Notes: generated by a model not told the origin, from the sequence alone. 64,000 nt of DNA from Mya arenaria (GCF_026914265.1 NC_069123.1:31896678-31960677); one strand, 5' to 3'. Positions 1-11,498 are shown, numbered from the stretch's first letter. Program-made: numbers and translations.

Positions 1-1640
1 TCATCTAGATTAGACACAATATGTTTCCTTTTTTCTATTTAATTAAATGTCGTTATTGTTTTAGAATCCTATGAGTTCTCATTAATCGTGTCAAAGCAGG
101 TAGCCCAACCACTTATTTGTAATGATAATTTAAAATATATTTTATGCTTTCCGGTGGATAATATCTCGATAAACTCTGCGTTTGAAATAGTGACTTTATC
201 GAAATGTAATTTCTCTGTTTTCTCATATTTTACCAGTTTCATGGTACAATTGGTAACATAAACGCATGCAAGGCCGGGAAGAAAATGCACTGACGTCATT
301 TAATTTTGTGCACTCATTTGTGACAGTTTCAAACTATAACGGTTAAATAAATGCTTTGGGTTTACGATATGTTGTGGCATGCATGTTTATAAACGGATAT
401 CTTTCATTTTTTTGTCAAGGGAATCCTGATTCAGCAAAAATATCTGATCGAATAAAAACTTTTGTTTTGCTTTTATCGACTCTTTCGAACGCAGGCCGTA
501 GAAAATAACGGCAACGAATAGTATACAAACCGCACGGGAACTATAACGTAGCAATTCTGACTTTCAAAAGGGTATATTTTACGATTTGATAACGCAATTG
601 ATTATCACAAATGTTTCCATTAAAAACTATTATAGGAGGTAATATCAGAATATTGCAAATGGATTCGTAAAGGTCGCGTTATTTTTTGCATAATATGGTA
701 AGACCATGGGCTTCCCTAAAGGAATACCTTAATGGTTGCCTGTTGGATATATTCATTTAGTAATCCATCAACAGTGTCAATCAATCGCCATTAATGTTTT
801 AACAATCACCATCAATTTATCAATAATTGAAATTATATTCTACCTATACACCAATAAATGACATCAAAAGCAAATGACTATCAAAGTGATCGATTTTATA
901 CACTACCAACATTATCATTTATGTATTTAAAAAAGTTTCATTTAATTTCATAGTTCATCATGGTATAAATCAGTTAAACGATAAATTTGGTAACACCCAA
1001 TCAATGTTCAACCTAGTACAAATTGCATCAACATGCAAACAATAGACCATGTGTATAATAAGTTACGAGGCTAGTAGGTGACCGGATATGAGATATACGG
1101 GGCAAAGGAAACAATATCGTCAATGAAAACGGGTTGTCAACGTATTATCACGTCAACTACCTATTAACATGATCGAGACGCCGAAACTATCTTGGAGATG
1201 TTTCACTTATTCATCGGAATCGGGAAATAGACGCCATTTTGTACGATACAAAGATGGAAAAATATTGGATCACCACGTGACCAGTAAGCGGTGACCAGTC
1301 CTTGACCAATGGCGTTGCGTCATTCATGTTCCAGGCGTGATGTATGAGAAAAAGACGAACCCCTTGATTTGAAAAAGTTAGGGTCCAAGATAATGAATCG
1401 TGGAAGACATCCACTACACAAATCACTGGAAAAGTCGTGACTTGGTCAATGCGATTTCCCAAATTTACTTTCTTCTATTTTTTTGTAGAGAAAATATGAC
1501 GTTTATATTGACGCAAGGGGGTGGTGACGTCATTTTTTCAATATTGTCCTCTGATGGCATTAGCGCCATGTCGTTTGACCAACGATAGGGGGTTCAGTTT
1601 GCGACGTCAAATATGTAATTTACGTCACATTTTTTTTATG
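1..1640. other. Intergenic, no gene recognised
   Basis: No convincing coding region; only short frames without recognisable domains. Two perfect CRE-type palindromes (TGACGTCA) lie at about 291-298 and 1525-1532. The stretch 1080-1640 is less AT-rich than its surroundings and also holds a CACGTGACC box and a CCAAT-like box, so it could be promoter-like, but no gene start can be tied to it. Confidence 0.4.
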
Positions 1641-1667
1641 AATGGACTTTTTTTAATGGATAAAGAT

Positions 1668-2100
1668 CAATGGGCATAATACTGAACCTTGGGGGTACAC
1701 CTCCTTTTATAGGGCGATGGGAAGAAGTTGAATCCTGAGGTGTTACTCGTTTTTTTCTTCTATTCTGTAGGTAGCCGCTAAGCCTAAGAAGCATATTTTC
1801 ACGGACATCGATAATTTAGACAGAAGGCCTGCATGCAAAATACGATCGAATGCTTTGCTAATGACGCAGAAAAAAGCTCAAACCTCATTACCATTATCAA
1901 GAGCTTCACAAAATGCATTGTAAATAAAAGAAGCAAATTGGTTAATAGTTGAATCACAAGGTCTGAAACCAGACTGGAAGTCAGTTAGAATGGTGTTGTT
2001 GAGAATATGGTTATACATATATGTTTATAAACAGCTGTCTCAAATAATTTGCTAAGAGAACTTAACTTCGTAGGCAACTATCGTCCTATATCACTTCTTA
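1668..2100 (-). mobile_element. LINE reverse-transcriptase fragment (CR1/L2/Jockey-like), broken
   Basis: The minus strand reads as the fingers/palm of a non-LTR retrotransposon reverse transcriptase. In order it has a SKLFETAVYKHI-like segment, TDFQSGFRPCDSTINQ, FCEALDNGNEV, then a decayed form of the FCDISKAFDRVWH block (read as FCVISKAFDRILHAGLL). Next come a YLQNRRKKRV segment and a QGSVLCPL motif near 1680-1700, which needs a frame change. An in-frame stop sits just before the FCVISKAFDR block, so this is a dead copy. The upstream motif NYRPISLL appears at about 2074-2100 on the opposite strand, an inverted 5' end. The catalytic YADD block was not found. Clade assignment is by motif wording only. 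Confidence 0.8.
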
Positions 2101-2648
2101 TTTGATGGTTGATAAGGAGGTTGGTCCTTGTCTAGGAAAATCAATAGTATTTCTAGCGAGGTCAAAGCATTGTCAGCCGATTGTTCCCAGTGGCAACAGA
2201 TGTGATATCAATGGAAGCCACCAATTGCTATGTAAGTCAATGCTTGCTAAGGAAGTATTTGGTTGATATGGATGTAGGTAGTTGCTAGGAAGAAAGTGGT
2301 TGGTAAGGAGGTCATTGTTGGCTAAGAAAGTTGAAGATTGCAAAAGAAGTAATTGGCTGCTTAGGTAGTCGATGGTTGCCAAGGAAATCACTGGTTGAAA
2401 ATAAGTCATTGGTTGCTATGGATGAGGGTTATTGCTAAGGTAATCATTGGTTGCTTAAATGACATTGCTTGCACAGAAAGTCATTAATTCCGAAGGAAGT
2501 GATTGGTTGGTATGGAGGAAGGTAGTTGGCAAGGAAATCCTTGGTTGCTAATTAAGTCATACAGTGCTAAGAAAGTCATTGGTTACCATGGTTGAAGGTA
2601 TTAGCAGAGGCTGTAATTTGTAATTAAGGAAGTCATTGGTTGTTCAGA
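2100..2648. repeat. Decayed minisatellite, unit about 25 bp
   Basis: About twenty imperfect units built on AAGGAAGTCATTGGTTGCTA, often followed by TGGATG. Units differ by substitutions and small indels, so the array is old. It begins directly at the inverted 5' end of the LINE fragment. Confidence 0.7.
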
Positions 2649-3430
2649 AATTTATAGGGCCATAATTCGAACAATCTTTGTTAAGCTACATAGATGAAGA
2701 TTTTCAAAGATTTTACTATAAAAATATATAGAAAGTATGAAAGTGTAAAGAAAACCTGAGCTTTGACCCAAGGGGCAAAATTTAAACACTTTAGATGAAG
2801 AACCACTACATTCCAAATATCAAAGGTCTGGGCCATGCGATTTAAGGGAAGATTTTCAAAGGTAGCTTTTGGCTGATAAACCTACTGACTCTTCCAACGG
2901 GGGGTGTCTTTGAACTACAAATGCAACTTGTTAGAAACAAATTTACAATGAATTCATATACGCCCCCTGTCGGAAGAGTTTTTAACAAACCATTGCTCGA
3001 AGGAATTTGATGAAGGGTCACCTAAGGAACATTTCGGCGAAATTTATTTTGAAATCTGGACAGATGCTTCTGAGGAGAATATGTTCCCTCTAGTTATATA
3101 GAGAACCTGTCTACAAAGATTTTAACAAAACCAACATGGCTAGAATGGATTTGATAAAAGACCGCCTTTAGAACATTTCTGTGATTTTTTTAATCTGGCC
3201 AGCGGTTTCTGACTAGAAGATTTTCCTTTTGGTTTCCATGGCAACCAGAGTTCAACATGGAACCATTTTATTTTAAGGAACATGGAGGAGGACCATCCAA
3301 TGAATATTCATGTGGAATTCGGTTGCAATTGGCTAGTAGTTTAGGGGGAGAAGTTGTCTGGGGGAATAAGTTGACGACGGACGCATGTAACACATTTTCT
3401 GAAAAATGACATTGAAGGTCAACTGAATGA
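2649..3430. repeat. Dispersed repeat related to intron repeat at 7.0-8.1 kb
   Basis: Phrases such as GGGCATAATTCGAACAATC, the '..CCACTACAT..CCAAATATCAAAGG..GGGCCATGCG' run and AGATTTTCAAAG recur in the nucleotidase intron at about 7320-7620 and 7985-8110. The right part has the GTTGACGACGGACGCA phrase that I recall as common in bivalve dispersed repeats. No open frame. Class unknown. Confidence 0.5.
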
Positions 3431-3519
3431 AACCATTACATGATACATATGGAAGCTAATATCATTTGAAACTGAAAGTGAAGTAAAGAAGGTAACACCA
3501 TGCGTAAAACAAGAAACTT

Positions 3520-3775
3520 CTTAGGAAGCTTTCATGAAGGAACTAGAAAACGACTTAATCAAATATCCAGGACTTATTTTCCGGGCCAACTGGCAGCATT
3601 GCCAGATGCAATCCTCCAGAGAAAATCTTAAGCCTGGAGAAATCGTCATGTTGATGGATTTCAGCAAAAACTATCGCTGCCGATTCACAGAATGCTTACT
3701 TTGATCAGAGGCAAGTCACCATCCATCCGTTTACGTGTCCTGTCCGTAGACAAAATACAATGGAAAAATGACTGA
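3520..3775 (+). pseudogene. Fragment of a repetitive ORF of unknown class
   Basis: The plus strand reads KELENDLIKYPG, then FRANWQHCQM, then LKPGEIVMLMDFSKNYRCRF. After one frame change it continues NAYFDQRQVTIHPF. The pattern (aromatic-A-x-W-Q, then 'GE-IVM-MDF--NY', then '-Q-T-HP') resembles a block I recall from many uncharacterised invertebrate proteins that occur in many copies, possibly transposon-borne. The frame is interrupted and there are no flanking exons, so it is a dead fragment. Function and element class are unknown. Confidence 0.45.
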
Positions 3776-3799
3776 TTTCAAATGCTATCCAAAAATGTG

Positions 3800-5600
3800 A
3801 CTTATGCAGCTATACAGACAACTGAATGGATTAAGACAACTGAAAGATGACAGTTTTATTCAAATGGAGACAAATTGTGAGCAATTATGATTTTTTCAAA
3901 GAACAAAAAATGACGGCAATGTAATTCTGCTTTCCGTCTCGCAGCTTTACATACTGATGTTATGATAAGAACCATTTGACACTAAAATATATGATAAAAT
4001 ATTACCAAAATAGGGTAATAGAATTGTAAGTAATTTGATTTTTTCTCTCTAATGTGCAATGTTTGAAATGCAAAATTAATGAAACCCTGTAAGCATTTAA
4101 AAAAAAAAAATATTATTTTCATATAATATCATTATTGGGGCTTCCAAAAATTTGTCTATCTCACAAATCAAAAGAATCTGGAAAATAGCTCCATGTGGAA
4201 CATAGTTTGTACATCTGATTGTGACACACCCGTTAGGCAAAACGTTGATATAGTATATCATATGGTACTCAATGAATTTGCCAACTAATTTGTAGTAACA
4301 CATTTTTTAAGAAGCAAAACATTATTATGTTTATTGTAATAATATTATTCAATTTAGGATTCTTCTTTATAAAGAAGATATGACAACAAAGTTATTAACT
4401 ATTTTCAAAGTAACATTAAAAATGCATTTTCAGACATGCAAACCTTGGCAATGACAGAGAGGTAGATTTATGTCTCAAAAGCGGTAGATTGGGTTCAAAA
4501 TGGGTTCAAAAGCGGTAGAATTTCTTATTTCTGGGAATGTAGTCTTTATCACATTGGATATCACAGACATAAAGAATATCACACTAGTAGTCATCCAATA
4601 AAGAAATCATTTCGTATTGGATACCCACGAATGCGATATTAAAAATATAATATCATTATGACGTCATTTCATGCTGGTGATGTCATTTATGATATTAAAG
4701 TAAGCAATTTGTAAATGCCGCTCAGCAGCATTAGTTTCTACTCAGGCCCAAATTCCTCAAACAACCTTAAATCCCTAATAACACGATCAAGCTAAGCACG
4801 CTATCTTTGTTTTGATATAATTTCACATTTTGAAGAGTTTTGAGACTTTTATAAATAATACCTACATGTATAACATATACTTTTATTTTGTAAAACCAAG
4901 ATAAAATTGGAACTTTGGATAAATGATAAAAAATATACTTAAGGCCAATATAAACTAATGGCTAGATTTTCATCCATTTTTTTGTTAAATGGGGGCAGGG
5001 GGTAACACTTTTTTTTTTTTTAGATGACTGTTTCACCATTAAATATGTGTTCATGTTCTTTCTAATTGCATAAGGGACCATATACATCACCGTAACAATT
5101 ATCCTTTTTTTACATGTGAATGTTTACACCAAAACCGGCTTGTATGAATAAAGGCCATTCCCTGACAGTACCGGACCGATATGTAAATACAGACTCTAGT
5201 TCAACATTTTTATTTGAGTCATTTAAATTCAAGAGGCCGTGGAAAAAACTGGGACAGGCGGGGATGTAAATCTAGCAATCAATTCAAAATTGCCTAATGC
5301 TTGTTTTACTTAAGATTTTTCAAGAAATTAGGGCCAGGGTCCACATTCACTAACTTTGTGAAAGTTTGGAAGTTTAAGACTCAGTTAACCAAAATCTTAC
5401 TTTTTCATGTTCAAATGTCACACAGGAGAAAAGATGGTAAAAATTGCTGTATCGTTATCAAATAATCTGTTCTATAATCAGGCACAAATCTTTTGTCAAA
5501 TTAAGTCATATTATAAATAATTTGAAAACATTTAAAAAAATTGAAGTCTCTGAGTAAAACTCAGACACAAGCATAAGAGAACACTTAGTTTCCCCCAAAT
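3800..5600. other. Gene-poor AT-rich stretch
   Basis: No gene recognised. At 4483-4520 the phrase around AAAAGCGGTAGA is locally duplicated with an interposed GGGTTCAAAAT. An AAATAAA on the minus strand near 5208-5214, about 400 nt past the nucleotidase stop, is a possible poly(A) signal for that gene. A GGGTCCACATTCACTAAC phrase near 5338 resembles ends of 'ATTCATTAA' type small inverted-repeat elements, but no partner end was found. Confidence 0.35.
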
Positions 5601-5612
5601 TCACCACCACTA

Positions 5613-8600
5613 CTATGCAACTCTTTTCTTGTACTCGTCTATAAGATCTTTCCAAGACCCGTCTGTCCAATTTTCTAGCCGGCGTTGACCATTCTTCATT
5701 CTACTGTTGTGACTTTGTGTGAACAGAATGTGGTCCCAGCTCGGATAAGGGTTCAGACCTGAAACAGAAAAGGATAAGATGACACTAGCTTCTTATAACC
5801 ACTTAAGTGTTATATAAATTTGACTCTCAGGTAACATAAGTATCTTGGCACACTAGCAACAAGTTGAAACTCTTCAACTTTTTCTAATTACCATAAAAAC
5901 ACTTTGCAAAACCCTGTTGTCTTTTGTAAATTGAGTGAATTTATGGTTCGAGTACGTATTACTATATTATTCATGCACTGTCCATGACAAATATTAAGTG
6001 TAAATTTTACCAAAAATTACACTATCATTGTGTGATTTGAGCAATGATGAATTTCCAAGGTTTGTGATAAAACATTCACATTGAGTAATACATCTTTAAA
6101 TTCAGTGAACTAGAGTTGTCACTGCACATGAAAAATGCCCCTGATTTGGGCCTTGTCAGATGGACAAAAATCAATAGCCATTATCTGTTTGTCATAACTT
6201 TCATGGCTACCAAGTTTGAGGTTTCTGGATCCAAACAATCTTCAGCCATTGACCAGAAACCTTAACCTTTGGCCTATTGACCTCAAAGTCCTAAGTAAAC
6301 GTCTGCTGGTCATGGCCAACCTGCCTAGAGCAAGTTTGAAGTTCCTTGGAAAAAGCATTCTTCAATTATTGATCTGAAACAGTTTTTTCAGCTCAAGGTC
6401 ACCATGACCTTGACCTTTGACCTAGTGACCTTAAAAGAGAAAGGGGTCATCTGTTTGTCATTACCATTCTGTGTACCAAGTATTTTAGTAAGTAATAAGA
6501 AACCCTTGGGACAGACAGAAGAATGGTCCGATTACTAAATGCCACCCTGAAAAGACCTGATACAAGGCCACACATTTGGAAGAGTTTCTGATGCCAGTAA
6601 CAATATTTGTACCTGATATACCAGGTCTGTCATCGATGAGCAAATGACCATTGACCATCGTTTTATCCTTGACCAGCAATATTCTGTCCAACCACTGTTT
6701 TCCCATGTGCTTCTCCACCCACTGGTACTGCAAATTGATGAAACAAAGTGTAATTCACATTGACAATTTTCTTTGGTGAAAGTCTAACTATAGGAACCTA
6801 GGCCTGTATTCATTAAGGTCTTCAGATTCAAGACTGCAGTCTTGAGATTGATCTGCATATTATTACATGTATATTGTTAAAACTGCTCATACAAGAGCAA
6901 TAGTGATAAAAAAAATGCTACATCTGTTACAAATAGGATCAATTAAAAATAGTTATATTAAAGATATATTGAAACATTTAAAATAGAGCAGGAGTGTCAA
7001 TCTCAGATGTTAGTGAATATGGGCTGTGTCTATCAATATTTGAAAATCTCTAAAACCCCAAGGCTTATGAAGTCAATGGTTGCTTTATACCAAATTTCAA
7101 GGGGCTCGGCCTGGTTTCAGAGATTTTAATTTTTTTTTTTACTATATTCATGTTAAAATTAAAAAACCCTGAGACTTCCAGGGCATGGCCAGCTTTAAGT
7201 AATATATACACCAGGTTTATTAATGAACAATTTCAGTATACTGCCAATACATACCAAAAATCAAAGTCCTTGGCCGTATCATTTCATAAATGATTTTCAA
7301 AATTGGACTGTATAAGTATTCTTAGACCCCGGGGATATAATTTGAACAATCTAGGTTAACGGCCACTACATGAGGCTAAATACCAATTATCAAAGGTGAG
7401 GGCCATGCGGTTTTCGAGTAGATAAATGACAAGGGGTGGGGCCACTTTTTAACTTAAAAACTTAATTTGAAAAATATTGGTAAAAGATCACTACATAAGA
7501 CTGCATACCAACTATCATTAACCTTACAGTTTCAGAGAAGATTTTCAAACTAAAAAGTTTATAGCAAACTTGTGACCCCAGAGCCGGAGCCACTTTTGAC
7601 CTCTGGGACATAATTTAAAGATGCACTCTTACTCCCAAATAAGATGTACAACAATTAATACAATTGTTTTGATTTACCTAAAAGGATGAATATCGAAAAC
7701 AGTGGTTCATATGAAGGATACTGTTCATAATTTGATGGAAAGGTGCAGAAAACACGGTATTTTTATCTTATGAGACTATAGTTGATCACTGTAAATCTTT
7801 TAGCACTCACCAGTCATTCAATATTTTTGCGTTTCCAGCACAGTTACCATCATGTTATCAGAAATAAATATTTTCAATAAAAGCATTATTTAGTTAGTAC
7901 TTTAAGGTTTATCGCTCAAAATTTATGTTTGATAGACAAGTCTTTGTATTGATTTTAAATACATGTAAGAGTGTCACTTTAAACAATCCTAGTATACAGA
8001 AAAACTTGTGACCCTTGGGGCGGTACCTCTTTTGCCCAAGGGACATAATTTAAACAATCCTGGTCAAGAACCACTAAATGAGGCTGCATACCAAATATAC
8101 AGGGCCTGTATATATAGTGATGCTGTACGATGCCTTGAGCACTTCATGATCATGGCCCTGTTTCATTAATGGTCACATCATAAATCAAGCAAAGTTGCAA
8201 GTCACAATAAATGCGACTGACTTTGCAACACAGCGCAATTTGCTTTTTATTTTTAATCACGTCACAAAATAGAGATTGTACCCAGTTGCAATATAATCAC
8301 AAATATTTGCGACCAGCAGGTGCTCTTTTGCGATTTTTGATGAAACGCTTTTAGCGATGTGACAGGCAAATTGTCGATGTCCTAGCCTAATTTTGGAATA
8401 AGACCATTAATGAAATCGTGCCCACGTGAGCTAAAAACATTGTTTTCATCTTGAAGAGAGCTATTACCTTTTCTTTTAAGCAGTGTTTGTAGGCTTTCAC
8501 TGGGCTTGTGCAAATGAAAACATCAACACTGGAAATATGGAAATGACAGTTTCATCATAGTGCATATAATAATATATACTTTTCCAGGAAAATGCAAACG

Positions 8601-11302
8601 ACCACCAAAATTGCAGTCCAGAGTTGTATCCACTGTGCTACGAAGGCTTACCTTAAACGGTTGGAATATTTAAGCTATATACCTAACTTGGTAATATCAT
8701 GTGATAACATCGACTAGCCTATCACGCATAAGTAATTAATTCTCTAGACATACCTAGAATTTTTTTTTAATGGAAAAATAAGAAAAAAAGTACAAAAAAT
8801 AAATTAATTGTTACGGTAACTATGTGGTACTTCAGTTAGTAAGTTTCAATGCATTGTACACATCGATGCCAAGTTTATGTCAGTTTTTGACAATTTTCTT
8901 TTTTTTCCACTCTTTCATCATACAGAGTACAGCCCCTTTAAACAAGACTTTACTGTTTACAACTGAATGTTAATGTATTGGTAACATCCGTCTAAAACAT
9001 TTTTTTATGTAATCCAAAAGAACACTGAATGTTTAAACTAATATGGTATAAAAGAATAACAAGCTTTTTAAAGGACTTGCTCATGTTTTTGAACCATAAA
9101 TAATTTTTCCTTGTAATGCACCAGAAAACACTTATTTTACTATTATTTTACTCTTTGATAACGAAATTGCAGAAAAAAAATATTGCTGAAGTATAAGTAA
9201 GAAGAAAATATGGTTTAAGTAGGGATCGAACCCACCCTGGTCACTGGTTGTCAGGAAAAAAAATTGAAAAATGATATCTTATTCACTCAGCACCTGGGGC
9301 ACATACATATGCTGGATATCTTAAGCTTTATTAAATACCTTATTAAGCATCACATGATAATGTCAATCAACCAATCACACTACAGTCTTTTAATGAATTG
9401 GGTTAGCAATGGTTTTTGAAATCATGGACTTCAAAGCCAATATTAGAGCTAATATCAACATTTGTTGTAGGGTTATAGCTGTCAGTATCTTAGTTTTAAC
9501 ACTCATGATGATTTGACACACTTTATTTAATATTATAAAAAAAATGCTTCGTGCTAAATTGAGGGGATGATGGGTCTTATCTAGAGTCCCTGGGGTGCGG
9601 GGGCATTTGGCGGGTATTTAACCATTAGTTCGACCCCGCAGGGCGGAGATTTTACCCTGCTTGGCTGGACCGAAAGTCAAAGTCCCCTATATTCCCCGGA
9701 CATGCGGGCGGCCATGGTAACAATTGACTGGTGCATAAGAAAATGTCTCTGCTTATCCATTCCCCCATGTCAATTAAGGTGCATCATTCGAAATATAAAC
9801 TATCAGGTGTGTAAAGCCATCGTGACCATGAGAACCAAATTGTCTATTATCTTTATAAGTTTTTTAGTTATTACATTGATATTTTTTCACAAATCTAACA
9901 ACCCCGCCAATGGTGATGACCAGGGCTATGACAAGACCTCAACAGTATTTTTTTCGTCAAAAACAAGATGAGTCAAAATAAATACCCTTCTATCTCCTGC
10001 ATTTCTTTTGCCGCTTCAACTGCTCCTGGAATTACCGGAATGTTCAGGAAAAATGCTTTTGCATTCCAGATTGATGAACATTTATCCTAAAACAACAATG
10101 AGATAACAATGCCTCAATATGTATATATGCTACATGTGTATGTTCTCATGCCCGTTAGGTAATGCATTTGTGACATGAGTTTAAATCAATAAAGTTATCA
10201 CTCGGACAACCTTTTACCATTAAAGGTCACTGTGACCTTGACCTTTGATCTGATGACCCCTTAAATCAATAGGGGTCATCTACTGGTCAGGCCAAACCTT
10301 AGTGTCAAGTATGATGACCATACGTCAAGGAATTGTTCAGTTATCACTCGGACAAGCTTTGGTCTACCAACAGACCGACCGACTGACAAGTGCAAAGCAA
10401 TATACCCCTCTTCTTCAAAGGGGGGCATAAATATTGATGTTGAAAAATATGACGCCTGTCCACAAACTTTAAGAATAGCCCTCATAATAACTTGCAGATA
10501 TTCATATTATATAAATAAGGGTTACTAATGCTTTTCAAAAGAAGAAGAGCATTTTTCTTTATTTTATTTTTTTAAATTATTAAAATTAAGCTTTAATTTA
10601 AACTTGTGATAATATTGTATCTTTAATTAAAGAAATTTCTAAGCATTTCACACAAACTTTTTTCTTTTTATGTCTGGTCTAAAAATGTGAACAATTCCCT
10701 TTAAAGCTGTACTCTCAGAAATTGACCGATTTGACAACTTTTTATTTTTTGTCTCAGAATCAGCTTATTATGGCATCTGTGTTTTCAAGTAAGTCATATA
10801 CATGTAGGCTAACACACAATAGAACAGATTTTAATTGTTTGGAAAACTGCGGAAATTTTCATTTTTCTTAAAGTGTTAGTAACGCTTTTAGCCATAAAAG
10901 ATCAATTTTCGAGCGCAAATATTAAAAAACTGTGATCTGATCTTTTATCCGCTATCTTACCAGTATATCACCTATGATCAGACACTTGGACAAAATTTGG
11001 CTCATTCCAAGGCAAAAAATTAAAAAGTTGTCAAAATGGTTGATCTGTGAGAGTGCAACTTTAATACAGCTCTACAACATACTTACATTCAAGCCAGGCT
11101 TAAGTTTCTCGTACTGATCTCTGATATAAAACCCATCTCTGTCCTCAACTGCTATAAAAGGTTCATCAGGATATTTTTCTTTAAACTTCTCCAAGAAATA
11201 AGCTTCAAAATCACACAATACACCATCCATATCTATCAGTGCTCGAAGATTTACTTGTCGCTTTGAGTAGTCTCTTTGGAAATGAGCACCTCTGTGTGCC
11301 AT
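5613..11302 (-). CDS. NT5C: 5'(3')-deoxyribonucleotidase, five exons, complete
   Basis: Dephosphorylates deoxyribonucleoside (and 2'/3') monophosphates in nucleotide pool control. Exons on the minus strand: 11302-11087, 10086-9986, 8528-8468, 6727-6613 and 5758-5613, all with AG acceptors and GT donors. Together they make 639 nt, 212 aa plus stop, in phase throughout. It is close in length and order to vertebrate cytosolic NT5C (about 200 aa). HAD-family motifs are visible: D24-M-D26-G-V-L (nucleophile and acid), F-I-C-T113-S-P (motif II), K148 in VKDKT (motif III) and I-D158-D159 (motif IV, Mg). The C-terminal block SWDHILFTQSHN matches the family's SWEHILFTCCHN-type block. No mitochondrial targeting sequence is obvious, so the cytosolic form is favoured. 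The start at 11302 is the only ATG that gives the family N-terminus. Introns hold many small mobile elements; a MITE end lies about 20 bp from the exon 1 donor. Confidence 0.93.
6130..6490. repeat. Dispersed repeat with nuclear-receptor-like half sites
   Basis: Copy of the family also seen at 10196-10440, recognisable by the '..AAGGTCACCATGACCTTGACCTTTGACC..' type core (positions about 6395-6422), followed by a GGGTCATCTG phrase. The copy is roughly dimeric, with an older degenerate core near 6240-6295. It lies in the last intron of the nucleotidase gene and just beyond. Confidence 0.6.
6396..6423. promoter_or_regulatory. Perfect IR3 and DR1 nuclear-receptor sites inside a repeat
   Basis: AGGTCA-CCA-TGACCT at 6396-6410 is a perfect inverted repeat with 3-bp spacing (oestrogen-response-element type). 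On the minus strand 6411-6423 reads AGGTCAAAGGTCA, a perfect DR1 (RXR/HNF4-type). Both are part of a dispersed repeat. Sequence match only; occupancy is unknown. Confidence 0.5.
6801..7023. mobile_element. Small inverted-repeat element (GGCCTGTATTCATTAA type)
   Basis: Left end GGCCTGTATTCATTAAGGTC and right end (reverse complement) GCCCATATTCACTAACATCT form imperfect terminal inverted repeats around ~220 bp of non-coding AT-rich DNA, in the nucleotidase intron. Confidence 0.5.
7615..7982. mobile_element. TTAA-ended MITE, family 2, full-length
   Basis: Begins TTAAAGATGCACTCTTAC and ends ATGTAAGAGTGTCACTTTAA, i.e. inverted ends with TTAA at each side, 368 bp, no coding capacity. The same family occurs at 22310-22666 and 28362-28726, with a truncated copy at 27054. 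The TTAA ends suggest piggyBac- or Kolobok-type mobilisation; that assignment is inference. Confidence 0.7.
8154..8423. mobile_element. Small inverted-repeat element (GGCCCTGTTTCATTAATG type)
   Basis: Left end GGCCCTGTTTCATTAATGGT mirrors the right end, whose reverse complement is GGGCACGATTTCATTAATGG. About 270 bp, non-coding, 45 bp from nucleotidase exon 3. Confidence 0.65.
9190..9310 (-). mobile_element. Possible tRNA-derived SINE head
   Basis: On the minus strand a TGCTGAGTGAATAAG stretch resembling a pol III A box lies about 60 bp before GGGTTCGATCCC, a near-perfect B box. It does not fold as a complete tRNA by eye. Lies inside the nucleotidase intron between exons 2 and 3. Confidence 0.4.
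9702..9971 (+). other. Unassigned ORF with membrane-anchor-like segment
   Basis: An 89-codon frame runs antisense in the nucleotidase intron. Its second half, from the ATG at about 9829, reads MRTKLSIIFISFLVITLIFF followed by a polar N/D-rich stretch. That is a type II signal-anchor shape such as glycosyltransferases and sulfotransferases carry. No catalytic region follows. It could be a captured first exon, a chance frame, or part of the GC-richer repeat just upstream (9580-9720). Not claimed as a gene. Confidence 0.2.
10196..10440. repeat. Dispersed repeat with ERE-like palindrome
   Basis: Second copy of the repeat at 6.1-6.5 kb, in the first nucleotidase intron. It contains a perfect AGGTCA-CTG-TGACCT palindrome at 10224-10238, followed by CTTGACCTTTGATC and a GGGGTCATCTACTGGTCA phrase, and ends near AAAGGGGGGCATAA. 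Confidence 0.6.
10701..11064. mobile_element. TTAA-ended palindromic MITE, family 1, full-length
   Basis: Starts TTAAAGCTGTACTCTCAG and ends CTGTGAGAGTGCAACTTTAA. Subterminal GTTGTCAAA/TTTGACAAC and internal GATCAGATC-like arms are mirrored, so the element is nearly a palindrome. 364 bp, non-coding. Its right end is about 20 bp from the exon 1 splice donor (11086) of the nucleotidase gene. Six relatives lie elsewhere in the window. Confidence 0.8.
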
Positions 11303-11342
11303 TGTTATTATTAATGATTACTTTTTAAGGCAGTTTTTATTC

Positions 11343-11498
11343 CCTTCACTATCAACCAAGTAAATATTGCTGTCTTCTTTTTCAGGCTGATATGATATCA
11401 ATACAGTACCAAGTCAAGTACCTTCACTATCAACCAAGTAAATATTGCTGTCTTCTTTTTCAGGCTGATATGATATCAATACAGTACCAAGTCAAGTA
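11343..11498. repeat. 78-bp direct duplication upstream of NT5C
   Basis: Two adjacent copies (11343-11420 and 11421-11498), identical as far as I can read, lie about 40 bp upstream of the nucleotidase ATG (minus strand), in the likely 5' UTR or core promoter. Near identity implies a recent event. Confidence 0.85.

Noticed and set aside
9190-9310. A true tRNA gene on the minus strand
   Set aside because: Only A- and B-box-like motifs are present; acceptor and anticodon stems do not pair by eye. A SINE head is more likely. Same for 17170-17345.
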